Shown: positions 49,201-60,771, counted from the stretch's first letter. The stretch: DNA of 64,000 nucleotides from Sebastes aleutianus (GCA_916700875.1 CAKAKS010000039.1:7093544-7157543); one strand, 5' to 3'. Numbers and translations are program-made. The notes: generated by a model from the letters alone, not told the origin.

Positions 49201-51403
49201 TAACTTTGTAAAACAAAATGTAACAAATAAATAGATATAAATTTAGTGAATTGTTATTTATTATTAAAATAATAAATCGTACACCAACAACTTGGCAAAA
49301 AAATCTTCAAAATTAACAGGAATTACGATTCAAATGTAACCCTTTTCAATGCAGTTTTGCATTAGCAACTTAAAATTCACTCTATGAATTATTTTCTATT
49401 ATATAAGACATCCGACAGACTAAAAAGTACTATTTAAGCCTTTGAATTGTGTAACTAAAACAATCGTATAGAATGTTTTTCACATCTCGGTGATGTGTTG
49501 TGTGGAAACTCAAAATGTGACTCTTATCGCAGCAAAACAACCGGCGTAGGTTTGCGTCTCACCCTGAAAGATGACACGGATAAGAAGCCCAGACTTACTT
49601 TCATGTTTCCAATTTTGAGTGGGCAAAACAGGGAGGAAAAAGAGAGCAAACCAGCCTTTGATTTATATTCAAATGAGAAGTATACAGGGGGAAATTGGAT
49701 TTCTCTTTCATTTCAGAGAATGAATTTCCTGGTGGCAGATCGTATTGTATCATCTCGTGGCGTTAATATCCAGCTCTGAGCGTCAGGAGCTATTCTTCAT
49801 TACAAAGACTCGGAGGAATTTTACACCTCCTCGCCACAGAATGCAATGACAATTTCCATTTCTGTTCCAATGTTCAAACAATACCCCCAAGGCCATTTAA
49901 GACATTTTTCACCCGTTTTAATTTACACATGAAAGGCGATAACATATCAAAGGAGTCCTGTTTTAAATTCAGAAGAAAACTTGTTTCTGTCTTATGTCCC
50001 TTATGTCAACGAACCGGGCTAATTCTGTACCTCAAAGCGAGGCAGCCGGAGGACGATCCTTTTGTAGGTGTAATTGAGTTCAGCTTGTTTATACACCGAT
50101 GAAAAATTCAACCACGTACACAACAACTCTAATCACACTGCACTGGCTCATGGGGGAAAAAAAAACCCATCCTCCACTGACTCCAGAGAGGAGCCACTTG
50201 CCATTAGCAGAAAGCTTTCTGGACAAAATCCCTTAATACCTAATTCTGATTTGGTCTTTGGGTTTGATACCTACATGTTGTAATCCCCAAAGTATAAACA
50301 CACCCGGCTTCCAGGCTTCTGTAGTCACAAACACAAGAAACACAGACTGGAAAGAGGGACTTCACAGAGAAACTGATAAAGCAGTGATTCCCGAAGGAAG
50401 CGCCCAAAGGGAGATTTGAGCACTGGCCAAGGGTGCCGCAAGATTAGTTTAAGACTATATTTAGTATCTTCATTTAGTATGATAAGGCATTTTGATTGGT
50501 CAAGAGTCTTGATATTTGGTGCGGACATACTTTGGGCAAGTATCTAACAGTACAACTTTGAAATCTTTAGATCACATGAAAAATCACACTTTTATTAATA
50601 GTCAAAATCAAGATTTTTGAAAAATGAGGAAAAATCCTAGCACTTCTGTTTATTAAAATGTTTTCCATGTGAAATATACTTGATTGTGCTTCTTGTAGTT
50701 TCTGAGATACAGCTGTTTTATCATCATATTATTATATTATATTTGGGCACATGGGACTACTGTTTTTTCCTAAAATATAATGGAGTGTATTAGGGCTGTC
50801 GTGTTGAAGGAATTATAAAGTTTGCTCAACAGTGAGATATGCGGTATTATTGCAACTATTCTTTTTTGCAAATTACTTAATTTACCCTGACTTTAGTGCA
50901 ACACAAATAAGCTTTATTGTTAGGCTATTATTAGGTATATTATTGCTTTTTAAATATCAAAGATGCTAATTAATACTTGTTTATGGTAAAATGCAGAAAA
51001 CATTTTTTTCAGCTGAGACACTTTGTTTGCATCTGGTTGCTATGATACAGATTATCTGCAGAAGTAAACATGTTGGCACAAGGTAGAGCACTAGCTCTGG
51101 ATGAAGAGAAGGCTGAATAGAAATAAAACCAGGTCGGCCCGATAGGGGATTAAACTGTTTTATATCTTATCGTCAGTGTGTGAGTCCAAGTGTCCTTCAG
51201 CATGATACTCAAGTTCTTACAAACTCAGTGAATCATCTAGCTTGGGACTTTTAACCTCATAATATATATGTCAGAAAACCACAGACTGTGTTGAGTTATC
51301 TCTGCCACCACCTAGTGGATTTACACAAGCCCATACTTAAAACACTGCAGCAATAATAACACCATTTTTCTTTTTTTAAGCGTCTTATTTTTTTATTGCC
51401 AAA
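49201..51403. other. Non-coding stretch, nothing recognised
   Basis: AT-rich. The 94-codon plus-strand frame at 49495-49779 contains no recognised domain. Confidence 0.45.
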
Positions 51404-51813
51404 CTGACCAATTATTAGTTTTTGTTTGTTCACCCAAATTAATAGAAAAAAAAAAATCTAGAGGTATTTAGATAAGTAAATTGCTTTGATTTTATTTGCC
51501 CAGGTCTTCAGATTTCTGCTGCCACCCAATACAACAAAGGTGAATTAAATTTCGTTGGTGATGCTCTCAGCATTAAAAATATTAACAAATCAGTAACATG
51601 TCTTTCATACACAATGTCCTGGTTTCTTTTCTGCCTAAGAAATAGTCTAACATAGTTTAAACTTTCAACTCCATTGAATTGTGGTGGTGGCAGAAATCTT
51701 GGACAAGACCTGGTCAAATAAAACCAAAACTATCTGCATAGATAAATACCTCTAGAGGTAAGAGAGAAGATGTTTTTTTTATATATATATATTTGGGTGA
51801 ACTGACCCTTTAA
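51404..51813. mobile_element. Inverted-repeat element (GTTCACCCAAAT ends)
   Basis: The right end ATTTGGGTGAACTGACCCTT is mirrored on the left by CTGACC, an inserted 19 bp, then TTCACCCAAAT. Inner arms TCTAGAGGTATTTAGATA and GATAAATACCTCTAGAG also pair, as do CCCAGGTCTTCAGATTTCTG and GCAGAAATCTTGGACAAGAC. Ends in TTAA at 51810-51813. Confidence 0.75.
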
Positions 51814-51990
51814 GCCTAACAAGCATGACTTGTGATACAGAAATAAATATTCGACAGATGAAACGGTGAAGTTATTTTGATCACTTTCCTCAAAAAGAAC
51901 AAAAATATGACAGACTGTTTCTAAAGTGCCACTTATTATTAAACATCTTTGAGGACTTGCGAATCTTTGGCATTTGTGACGATGACAAAG

Positions 51991-52635
51991 CTAACGAACA
52001 TAAAAAATTAATGCTGAAATTTCATCCATCTTCTGTACCAATGTGCTGAAAAACTGAAGCGTCAGGGTCTCTGTTCGGTCCTTTGTGTCACTTTCTTCTC
52101 TGTTTTGCATGCAAATAGCAAAAGTATCCAAATAAATTAAAGTTCTCTCATCACAAAACTGAAGTTCTTGAGAATATTGAAACGATCTTCTGTCCAAAAA
52201 GGCGTTTCTTATTTTACATCCATTGTACAGTAGATCAATGCTCCGTGTGTAATCCAATGGTAATAATCCATCTTCGTTTTCTCTGTGAGTCTCTTCATCA
52301 TAATATTCCAAAATGATGCATCGATATCGTTCAGAAAATTAAAAGCAGTCAGTCTGCAGGCAAACATTTCATAGAAGGGATCTCCAAACAGTGAGCGAGT
52401 CATATGGCGATGAATCTCAAGATCACAAACGACAAATATTTGTAATGTGAAGTCCAAGATCCAAAATCATTTCTCTGCAAATTCTTGAGCGGCTCTGAAG
52501 TTTTGCGCAAATCTCCAAAGCAGCAGGAAAAACTTGTGAGATACTTCTATGTCGCTCATTCCCATTTAAGTCTCTAAAACCTGCTAGGCGTCTGCAGGAC
52601 AAGTTTTTGAGCATATGGAGTTCATTCTGACTCAA
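51991..52635 (-). other. Cluster of three overlapping minus-strand open frames, unrecognised
   Basis: Frames of 70, 82 and 106 codons run one after another (52423-52635, 52209-52457, 51991-52311), each in a different phase and overlapping at the joins. Their composition looks protein-like (SRRLAGFRDLNGNERHRS-type and LLPLDYTRSIDLLYNG-type stretches, few low-complexity runs). This is what a once longer frame broken by indels would look like, but chance is not excluded and I recognise no family. No splice signals clearly join them. Confidence 0.25.
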
Positions 52636-52659
52636 TCAAAAGTGTTTGTTCCTCCCCTG

Positions 52660-52880
52660 ACTTTAGATTAGTAAGGAAAGCGTGTGCCTGGAAGGTTGCC
52701 AGTTTGATTCCCTGCAGGAGGGGGATAAGTAATAATCTCCAAGCCCTCTGCAGTTGGGGCACATTTGATCGCAGCACTTCATAAGTTGGCATCTGCTCCA
52801 GTAGAGCAGTAGCAGAAGGTTGTGGTTAGGTATGAACGTGTGTGTGTGCGCTGAGTAAAGATGCTATAGAAAGTATGATT
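52660..52880 (+). mobile_element. Possible tRNA-derived SINE
   Basis: GGTTGCCAGTTTGATTCC (about 52693-52710) resembles a Pol III B box (GGTTCGANTCC), and the downstream GTGTGTGTGTGCGCTGAGT and AGATGCTATAGAAAG recall the tail of fish SINEs. The A box is not clear. Confidence 0.4.
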
Positions 52881-52929
52881 TTGCTGATTAAGAGCATGTG
52901 TGTTCAGCAAAACTTCCTACATTAAGTAA

Positions 52930-53562
52930 TGCCTAGTTCACACGACACAACTTGCTGACAGTTTTTGGCGCTCGCACATTGGCATTCGAGTGTTATGTAT
53001 AAGCTCTTCAAAGACGCGATGCCGAGAGGCATTGGCGATGCATTGCAGATGCCAAACTCCAGATATCTAGCATGCTAAATGTCCGGACTTGGACAGGGAA
53101 TTTGATGGGGAGCTACAGCCAATGAGAGCACAAGACACAGGTTGAGGGGAAACCTGGCGGAGGGGTCAGGAACTTTACTGTATGTGTTGCATTTCAAACG
53201 CGGACCAAAGTTGTTGCTGCACCTAGGGTATTGGGTGGTTGCATGAATAAACATAACACAGTGACTGATCTGCATAGGGGAAATAGTATAGAAGAGTGGA
53301 AACAGGCTATTTTCTGAACATGTGTGCCAACAACATCAACAGGCATATACGCCGTTGCGTGTCTTTTTGTGACAGACATACTCATCAGGGATTCCTCCTG
53401 GTGAAAGATCTTGTAGTGTGTTACCCCGCCCTGTCATCGGTCAGTCATGTAGTGTGAAAACCACAACGACTTGAAGATTCACGATTACAAGACAGCAAGT
53501 TGTGCAGTGTGAACAGTACAGCGATCTAACGACTTTGAAAGTTGTGTAGTGTGAACTTGGCT
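52930..53562. mobile_element. Inverted-repeat element (GCCTAGTTCACACGACACAAC ends)
   Basis: GCCTAGTTCACACGACACAA at the left and GTTGTGTAGTGTGAACTTGG at the right are inverted repeats. Phrases such as TTGTGCAGTGTGAACAGTAC inside are typical of the family. It lies just downstream of the borcs5 stop codon, so it may be in the borcs5 3' UTR. Confidence 0.78.
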
Positions 53563-53729
53563 TAAAAGAACTGACCTGACCTGTCTCACCCATTTAAACC
53601 GTAGCTCTCTACTATGAAAACAAAAAAACTTAAATGGGTAAATCCCTACAGCTGGACAGACCAGCACTTCCTGGCCACAGGACTGGATGGAGACTCAGGT
53701 AAGAAGCAGCTGTGTCGGCTTTAAGGAGG

Positions 53730-56700
53730 CTACTTGGTGGCAGAATCCCCATCAGGCCTCATGCTGAAGGGCTCCAGGCGCTCGCTCTCCGGCAGCATGT
53801 TGTTGAGGCGCTCCATCAGCGGCACCGTCTGGTCGATGCCCATCTGGATGCGTCTCAGGATCATGGACATCTCGTTGACCTTCTGGATCTGCTCGGCGTA
53901 CTTGGCGTAGCGTTTCTGGCGCTCCTGCATTATGCTGAACAAGGTTTCCACTGACAAGTCCATCTGGAAGGAAACATTTGGGAGAGAGGAAGAGAGGTTT
54001 GACTTTTGATGATACTTGATGAATCATCTGAAAACAACTCATACAATTCTACATCAGCAACACTTAATACATGAATATGATTAACATAATACAAAAATGT
54101 ACAGTGCAAGCATCTCTCAGTAATAGAACTGAAATTCAAATATAAAGAGTAAGAGGTGTTTAAGATTATATGAAATTATATGACAACACCAAGGGTCTAA
54201 CAATAAATGTTTAGAGTTTCAACATAACCTTTCCTAGAACACAAAAAATGTAATAAATATCTTCACATGTAATAAAATGTTAGTCACTGTAACTTAAGAC
54301 TGTGTGAAGTTCTTTATTTATTTGTAAGGGACAAGTACAGAGAAACAATTGCAGAAGCAATTCTCCGTGTGCATGTGTATATAGCCGAAGCTAATTGCCA
54401 ACACCAGTCCCTTGATGGGCATTAATAGTTTATGTAATCATTAAAATTTCATGTTGCAGTTTAAAATCGAAAACAAGAACAACCATCCGTGACAACACAC
54501 AAACAAACATTCAAATAAATGAGACAAACAAAACAGAACGCAAAACATTTATAGCATTGACTCAAGTACACAAAAAGTGACATGATTACAGATTACCAGG
54601 ACTTGACTGTCTTTCATATTTGCTTCTTATTTTAATTGATTACTCTATTTTTTGTATTTAAAGTAATCTCTTTATCACTTAGTAATTATATAATGTCCAA
54701 AAAATGGTGGAAAAGGCCCAAGTTAATGTCTTAAAAGTCTTTTGTCAAACCAACGGTCCAAAACTTCTACAAAATTTAATCCCTTTTTTCTTCTTCTTCT
54801 TCCAGGACAGTAGGGTGGAATTGGGGAATTATATACTTATACTTATATATACACATATATATTTGTCAATAAGTAAAGCTTCTTTGTATTTGGGGGATGA
54901 GTAGGAGAAATAAAAAATCATGTATCTTTCACTCTTGTGGGATAAAAAACTTTGAAAAGAAAACTTGATGTAGATTTTCTGATGATCAGCTAACATTTCT
55001 GCACAACTTAAAATAATAGAAGAGATATTCCCACACTTGCATTTACTTCAAGCTTTCGGTCCAACAGACCTTCATCAGAGGATACAGAGTCTGTTTCACC
55101 TATAGCTCAAAATAAAGTGAAACAGAACATAGATCTAAGTGTGCAGATATCTCTTCTATCAGTTTGGACTCATTGATGCGTCCAGCACCTTAGCAAAGAT
55201 TAAGCTAGTGTGGAGCGGTGGTCATCCTGTATTATGCACAACTTAAAATCAAATATTTCCTGACAGATAGCTATGGAGATAAAAATGTCTTGGGATGGAG
55301 CAATGAGAAACCCTGCATGGTAAATATCTCCTGCTGTAATTTCGCAGCCTTACCTCTTTGATCCTCTTGACCAGGGCGTTCTGGTCGAAGGCCACGGCCT
55401 CGGCACACTGGTGCAGGTGGTCCTGGTAGCGGACGCAGAGCTGCAGAACCTGAGCAGTATCCAGCCTTTCCAGACACACACTGCTGGGTGACGTCTGGCC
55501 ACTTAGCACTCCTGTGGAGAGCGGAAAGCAATGTACAATTTGGAACAGCGTAACACTTGACAACAGCGCAACACTTGGTAATTATTGTAATTAGCTATGC
55601 ACAGGATCTGACAGAATTACCCCTCTGGTATTTCAGGAGTCTGTCTACACAGGAAACTTGGCCAATTATCTACCTTCTAACACAGTGCTAATGAGTTGTA
55701 GCGGCAATTAGCTTTGAAAATGGACTGGTGGGAACTTGTTGAAAATTACATGAAACTCTCAAAATCTTCATATGAAAACTGAAATGGAGTAGTCAGATTA
55801 AATATCTGCATAATCTACTCATAGATCCAAATAAATGTAATTTAATAGAGCAACATTTCAATATCAAACAACTGCAGAGACCACAGAGATCAAAACATTG
55901 TGAAATTATATTTAATTTATTGGAAGCTATCAGTGCAGTGTGCAGATCTGATGTCTAACTTCTGCTTTCAGTTTGCTTTTGAAACTAGCACCTGTAAAAA
56001 TTATTTAGATGTGTGCCTATTGTGTCTCGTGCACCAAATCAGGTTTTATGTTTTATAAATATACAGTTCTGGGGCTTCATAATTCACAGTAATAATATCT
56101 GTCAGAGAATATAGGATTTATTTTTTCATCAGGCGCTTCACAGCAGCCCACTGATCCTTAGGATGGGTTAAAGGCAGGGTTGGTAAATATTTTAGAAACA
56201 GTGTTTTTTATATTAGTTGAAATTCTCATTTCATCCCAACAGCAATCAATAAATCAAATCATCTGACAAAAAAAAAAGGGTATCTGGGGGTTATGTGGCG
56301 ATTTTTGAAAAATCAACTAATTCCCAGTGATTTTCGAATAGTATTTTTGCTTTGAATGCACATCCCTAGTACTAACAATAGTCATGTTCACCACTCATGT
56401 TCATTATGATATATTGATGTTTGTAATGATAATAGTGGGGGAGTGGCTTTGGAGGGAAGCCTTAAAGGGACTGTTTGTAACTTCTTACACGTATCAATCT
56501 GGGTCGGTGTCCCATGCGCACTTGCGTGTGGCTACGCTGTTCAGACTCAGACTCCAACACAAACTACACAGAAGCACCAAAACCGCAAAGTTATAGTCTG
56601 TTAAACAGTGTTGGCCGCGGTCGGAGGACACGGGGGAGACCGTAGCTTTGGTCTCCAGGGCCGGAGTCTCTGCTCCTCTGCCTGCCTGCCTGCCTTCACT

Positions 56701-59700
56701 CACACACCGCACTTGTTCTCGCTATTTCGCTCCACTCTCACGTTTATGCGCGCACACTCCACACTGCAGAAGAGTTAGTTTAGCTCTGAGAATATCTAGT
56801 AAATGTACAGTGGACGTTTGTGCAGAAATAAATGTTGCAGCTCCTCCAGACCAACAGAGGTTTCCCGTGTCTTGTGAAGTGACGGGGCTCTGCAGAGAGA
56901 CACGTTATCATCCCCGACCAAAACTCCGGTGTCTCCCCTGTTCTCTCTGACCGTGGTTGGGAGGCTGAGGCAGGAAAAGCCAACACTAGGATCAGCAGTG
57001 ATTCATGGAGAGACCTTCGTCTGGTCAGCTAACATTACTGCCAAGCAGCTGAAATATAGAGTGATATTGTGGTTTTAGCTGACGTGTGTCGCCTCACTGT
57101 TTTGAGCGATGCTCGTTCATGTCTATGTAGCGCAAGCACAAGCGCAAGCCCGACACTGACTTTCATTGACTTAACGGCCACAGGTGTCGCTGTTAACAAG
57201 CAATTCTGATTCTTACAAACAGCCCCTTTAAGCGAAAGGCTGTCAGTGCTGTCGACTTGGTAATGTTCTCTCTACATTTAGGGACTTTTGGAGCTAGTTA
57301 GCAGCTAATGCTGCTAGCTACTTTCATGGGAAAAGAGTTGGCAACACTGGGCTCATTTTTGTGGCTGTATAATTTTTAAAACTCTAGTGTACTCTTGCAA
57401 GTTTCTCAAGATCGCCCACCCTGCCTTTATGCAGAGGACACATTTAATGTATGTACCTCTATGCATATGACAAATATAATAAAGTTTCTTTCTCTTCTAC
57501 TGTGGGTGAGCACTTTGTCGACTCAAGTGTGTTACCTGTGTTGCACTGCATTAGTTTTAACAAGGTGTACCAAATGAACTATCGGTCTGAAAGGTGACAC
57601 TATAATTCATGTCAGCAGCTGGAAGACTTAAAAAGTTACCTTTTAAAAGTGGCTGAAAGGCGACGCTATAATTCATGTCAGCAGCTGGAAGACCTAAAAA
57701 GTCACCTTTTAAAAGTGGCTGAAAAGTGGGTATCTCCTGAAGCTTGATGACATCTGGGTCGTTGTGGATATTTCGCATTGACTGTGTCCCCTGAGCCACG
57801 ACGACGATATCATCCATCTTTGCTTTCTGCTTTGCTGGGGAGGGCACCACTGCAATGACAATATTCATGTTAATATCAACAGGCAGTGGTTACTTCACAT
57901 CACCTCACCTTGTTTCAATCAGATCACTAGCTGGTTAATCTGAGAATGCTGTAAAGGTCCCATATCATGCTCATTTTCAGGTTCATACTTGTATTAAGTG
58001 TTTCTACAAGAACATGTTCACATGCTTTAATGTTAAAAAAAACTTTATTTTCCTCATTCTGTCTGCCTGAATATACCTGTATTTACCCTCTGTCTGAAAC
58101 GCTCCGTTTTAGTGCATTTCAACGGAATTGCGTTGCTAGGCAACAGCTTGGGTCCATGTTTACTTCCTGTTAGCTGATGTTATTTACATACACTGCAACA
58201 GGAAATAAACTGGGACATATTTAGAATGTTTATGTTTAAAACCGTGTAATGGTCTAAATATTTTATATTTGTGACATCACAAATGGACAGAAATCCTGAC
58301 GGCTTGTTTCAAACGCACAATTTCTGAATACGGGTTGTGTGTGTTTCTCCGTATATTGAGCATTTTGATAGTTTAACAGTATTTATATATCACTTAAACC
58401 CGTTTTATAATATAAAAGACCTGAAAATCTCACTTTTTACAATATGGGACCTTTAAGTGTGTTTTTCAAGATTTAGGAATACTAGATTGATCATGAATTT
58501 AAGCAGTCTTTCAAATAAATATTAGCTTTGTCATTTTGGACAGTGGTGAAATTAGTACTCATACTGAAGTAAAAGAAGTAATGTCACAAAAATAATCCAT
58601 TACAAGAACTATATCTAAAATTGTACACACTAACATTAAAAATACAAGTATTATCAGCAAAAATAGCAAAAAAAGTAAATGTACTCATTAGGGAGAATGG
58701 ACCATTACAGAGTCAATTTATGTAAAAGAGAGTATCTGAAGTTGTAAAGTAAATAGTAAGTATTCTTTATTTGAGTACTCCCATTTTATGCTTTATACAT
58801 CTAACGTTACTCCTATACATCTCAAAGTGATATATGTATAAGACATATACTACATATGTCTTATACTTTATATCAGTAAAGTAATATATGTATAAGACAT
58901 ATACTACATATGTCTTATACTTTATATCAGTAAAGTGATATATGTATAGGACATATTATACATATGTAGTATGTCTTATACTTTATATCAGTAAAGTGAT
59001 ATATGTATAAGACATATACTACATATGTCTTATACTTTATATCAGTAAAGTAATATATGTATAAGACATATTATACATATGTCTTATACTTTATATCAGT
59101 AAAGTGATATATGTATAAGACATATTATACATATGTCTTATACTTTATATCAGTAAAGTAATATATGTATAAGACATATACTACATATGTCTTATACTTT
59201 ATATCAGTAAAGTAATATATGTATAAGACATATACTACATATGTCTTATACTTTATATCAGTAAAGTAATATATGTATAAGACATATTATACATATGTCT
59301 TATACTTTATATCAGTAAAGTAATATATGTATAAGACATATACTACATATGTCTTATACTTTATATCAGTAAAGTAATATATGTATAAGACATATACTAC
59401 ATATGTCTTATACTTTATATCAGTAAAGTAATATATGTATAAGACATATTATACATATGTCTTATACTTTATATCAGTAAAGTAATATATGTATAAGACA
59501 TATTATACATATGTCTTATACTTTATATCAGTAAAGTGATATATGTATAGGACATATTATACATATATCACTTTGAGATGTAGAGGAGTAACGTTAGAAG
59601 TATAAAGCATAAAATAGGAGCACTCAAATAAATAAATAATCACAGTTCTTCAGAGTATTTACTTTACATTATTCCATCAATTATAGCAAGCTAATATACC

Positions 59701-59829
59701 ACTCTACCTGTGTTTACTTCTATATAAACCGATGAACATTATTAAATCATGTATATAGTGAGCTATCTTACCAGATGAGCTGTAGTCGGAGTGTTTGTGC
59801 TCCGCGTCTCCGCTCTGCTCGGCTCCCAT
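53730..59829 (-). CDS. borcs5: BORC complex subunit 5 (myrlysin), complete, four coding exons
   Basis: Coding exons on the minus strand are 59772-59829, 57706-57849, 55354-55511 and 53730-53963 (stop TAG at 53730-53732). All three introns have GT/AG ends and the phases join exactly: 58+144+158+234 nt gives 197 residues plus stop, close to the mammalian protein (about 196). The start is chosen because it gives MGAEQSGD, and Gly2 fits the N-myristoylation known for this family. Exon 2 carries PSPAKQKAKMDDIVVVAQG and IPTFQPLLKG; exon 3 carries GQTSPSSVCLERLD and YQDHLHQCAEAVAFDQNALV; exon 4 carries MDLSVETLFSIMQERQKRYA and GIDQTVPLMERLNNMLPE, helical and probably coiled coil. In known biology BORC sits on the lysosome membrane and recruits ARL8 to couple lysosomes to kinesin. 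Introns hold several transposons. Oddity: the exon 2 donor region is duplicated in tandem (57587-57724). Family assignment is near certain by motif match; expression is inferred. Confidence 0.96.
55030..55215. mobile_element. Possible retroelement tail fragment (borcs5 intron 3)
   Basis: CAAGCTTTCGGTCCAACAGA followed by CCTTCATCAGAGG is a phrase seen at the ends of fish Penelope-like or LINE elements. No coding part. Confidence 0.4.
56462..57231 (+). mobile_element. TTAA-flanked non-autonomous DNA transposon, copy 4 (borcs5 intron 2)
   Basis: Flanked by TTAA at 56462-56465 and 57228-57231, with ends AAAGGGACTGTTTGTAAC and TTACAAACAGCCCCTTT. The interior shares long stretches with the copies at 25.4, 34.0 and 35.4 kb, for example GGTGTCGCTGTTAACAAGC and ATTCATGGAGAGACC. 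TTAA target duplication suggests mobilisation by a piggyBac-like transposase (inference). No transposase is encoded. Confidence 0.8.
57290..57440. mobile_element. Repeat fragment shared with 62308-62357
   Basis: AGTGTACTCTTGCAAGTTTC, then TCAAGATCGCCCACCCTGCC, matches AGTGTACTCTTGGTAGTTCC, then TCAAGATCGCCCACCCTGCC, at 62308-62357 (an smc1b intron). The family is not identified. Confidence 0.6.
57587..57724 (-). repeat. 66-bp tandem duplication spanning the end of borcs5 exon 2 and its splice donor
   Basis: Unit 1 is 57659-57724 and unit 2 is 57593-57658, followed by the first 6 bases of a third unit (57587-57592). Each begins TTTCAGCCACTTTTAAAAGG and contains a GT donor: GGTGACT after exon base 57706, and GGTAACT after base 57640. 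The units differ at only a few positions. Both donors are in the same phase, exactly 22 codons apart, and the segment between them has no stop codon. Donor 1 gives the canonical protein. Donor 2 looks the stronger match to the consensus (GTAA rather than GTGA). Confidence 0.95.
57952..58457. mobile_element. Short inverted-repeat DNA element (AAAGGTCCCATAT ends) in borcs5 intron 1
   Basis: The left end AAAGGTCCCATATCATGCTC is mirrored at the right by ACAATATGGGACCTTTAA. The interior includes GTTGCTAGGCAAC and GTGACATCACAAATGG. This is a non-autonomous element type common in teleosts. A shorter relative may lie at about 35380-35425 (ACCTGAAAACAAGCATAATA). Confidence 0.75.
58545..59690. mobile_element. 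Foldback element of a widespread teleost repeat family, inside borcs5 intron 1
   Basis: Segments 58771-58838 and 59559-59627 are inverted copies of each other (TTTATGCTTTATAC, TAACGTTACTCC and ATCTCAAAGTGATATATG recognisable in both, one orientation each). Sequence further out on the left (TCCATTACAAGAAC, TATTATCAGCAAAA, GTACTCATTAGGGAGAATGG) belongs to a family I recognise as very common in spiny-rayed fish; a related copy sits at 28030-28558. The usual interior has been replaced by a tandem array of palindromes (58833-59570). Confidence 0.8.
58833..59570. repeat. 54-bp tandem array, each unit a near-perfect palindrome
   Basis: CAGTAAAG recurs at 58874, 58928, 58989, 59043, 59097, 59151, 59205, 59259, 59313, 59367, 59421, 59475 and 59529: a 54-bp period with one 61-bp exception. 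Most units contain GTATAAGACATAT, a 5-base centre (ACTAC or TATAC), then ATATGTCTTATAC, so 13-bp arms. Units are almost identical, implying recent expansion or homogenisation. Single-strand hairpins or cruciforms are possible. Confidence 0.97.
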
Positions 59830-60280
59830 GCTGATAACGATTAGCTAGCAAGCTTTAGTCAACGTTTCCAGAAACACAGACCCTCAAATACCTGATAAAT
59901 AAAACCCGTCTGACTTCACTCGACCTTCAACCTTCAAACACACCCGGACTGACAACGAGACAACCATGAATGTCTAACAGGAGAGCAGCTGAAAGGCGAT
60001 TTCAAGCTAGTTAGCTCTGCTAGCTAACATCAGCTGTTCACTGCTACCTTTACCTTTAACCATCTATCAGGTAAACAGACAGTTCATCTGGAGCTGAGTG
60101 AGAGCTGAGCTGACTTCTATCTGTCTGTTGAGTGATACAGAGACGTCTGTCTTTAGGGATAAATCAATGTTACACACGATACAACAGAGATGACAGACTG
60201 ACTTCAGGACGAGGCATCACTTCCGTCAATATTGATCACGTGGTCTAACTTCTTCATTGTGTGCTTCATGTACTGCTGCT
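59830..60280 (-). promoter_or_regulatory. Probable borcs5 5' UTR and promoter region
   Basis: This stretch lies directly upstream of the borcs5 start codon and contains no recognised repeat. It is less AT-rich than its surroundings, with several CpGs. No TATA box can be placed with confidence. It includes a CACGTG E-box at about 60237-60242, a type of site bound by bHLH factors such as the TFE family that control lysosomal genes; that link is speculation. The transcription start cannot be placed from sequence. Confidence 0.35.
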
Positions 60281-60399
60281 GGTGAGGCAGGGACAAAACA
60301 TGTTGTTTAAATGCACAAGCAATTACAAATAGACCATATTCACTGGGCCTCTACAGCCAGGTAATTAAAATAAAAAATATAAATAAAAAAATAATAATT

Positions 60400-60650
60400 A
60401 ATAATTGACTTATGGAGAAGGGGTGGGATTAAATAAGTTAAAACTTCTTCTCACTCCTTTTCGAATATGTAAATCAAGGCATCAAATGTTGACAATTTAT
60501 TTTTTTACGCTTTTCATTGTATGTGAATACTACTTGTTTCTGACTGTCCACTTGTTGGTATGATCATTATTTTTCTTTATTTTTTATTTTATTTTTTTGT
60601 ATTCTACATGTTCGAAATAAATTTGGAAATGAAATGAAATAAATAAACAA
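60400..60650 (+). mobile_element. 3' tail of a LINE-type retrotransposon
   Basis: CTTCTTCTCACTCCTTTTCG, then CATGTTCGAAATAAATTTGG and AAATGAAATGAAATAAATAA, are the tail signature of fish L2/Rex1-type LINEs. No ORF remains. It lies between the end of the smc1b gene and the borcs5 promoter. Confidence 0.6.
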
Positions 60651-60771
60651 GACACAGCAGACAAGTCAACTGTAAACCTCTAATATCCCCCCCACACCCC
60701 CAATTATTGTCAGTGGAGGAGGAAGTATTCCCATCCTAACCCTGTAACACCAAACATCAAGTACAGTAATA

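Noticed and set aside
58833..59570. CRISPR-like array (regular palindromic repeats)
   Set aside because: No unique spacers: the whole 54-bp period is repeated, the setting is an intron of a vertebrate gene, and there are no associated genes.
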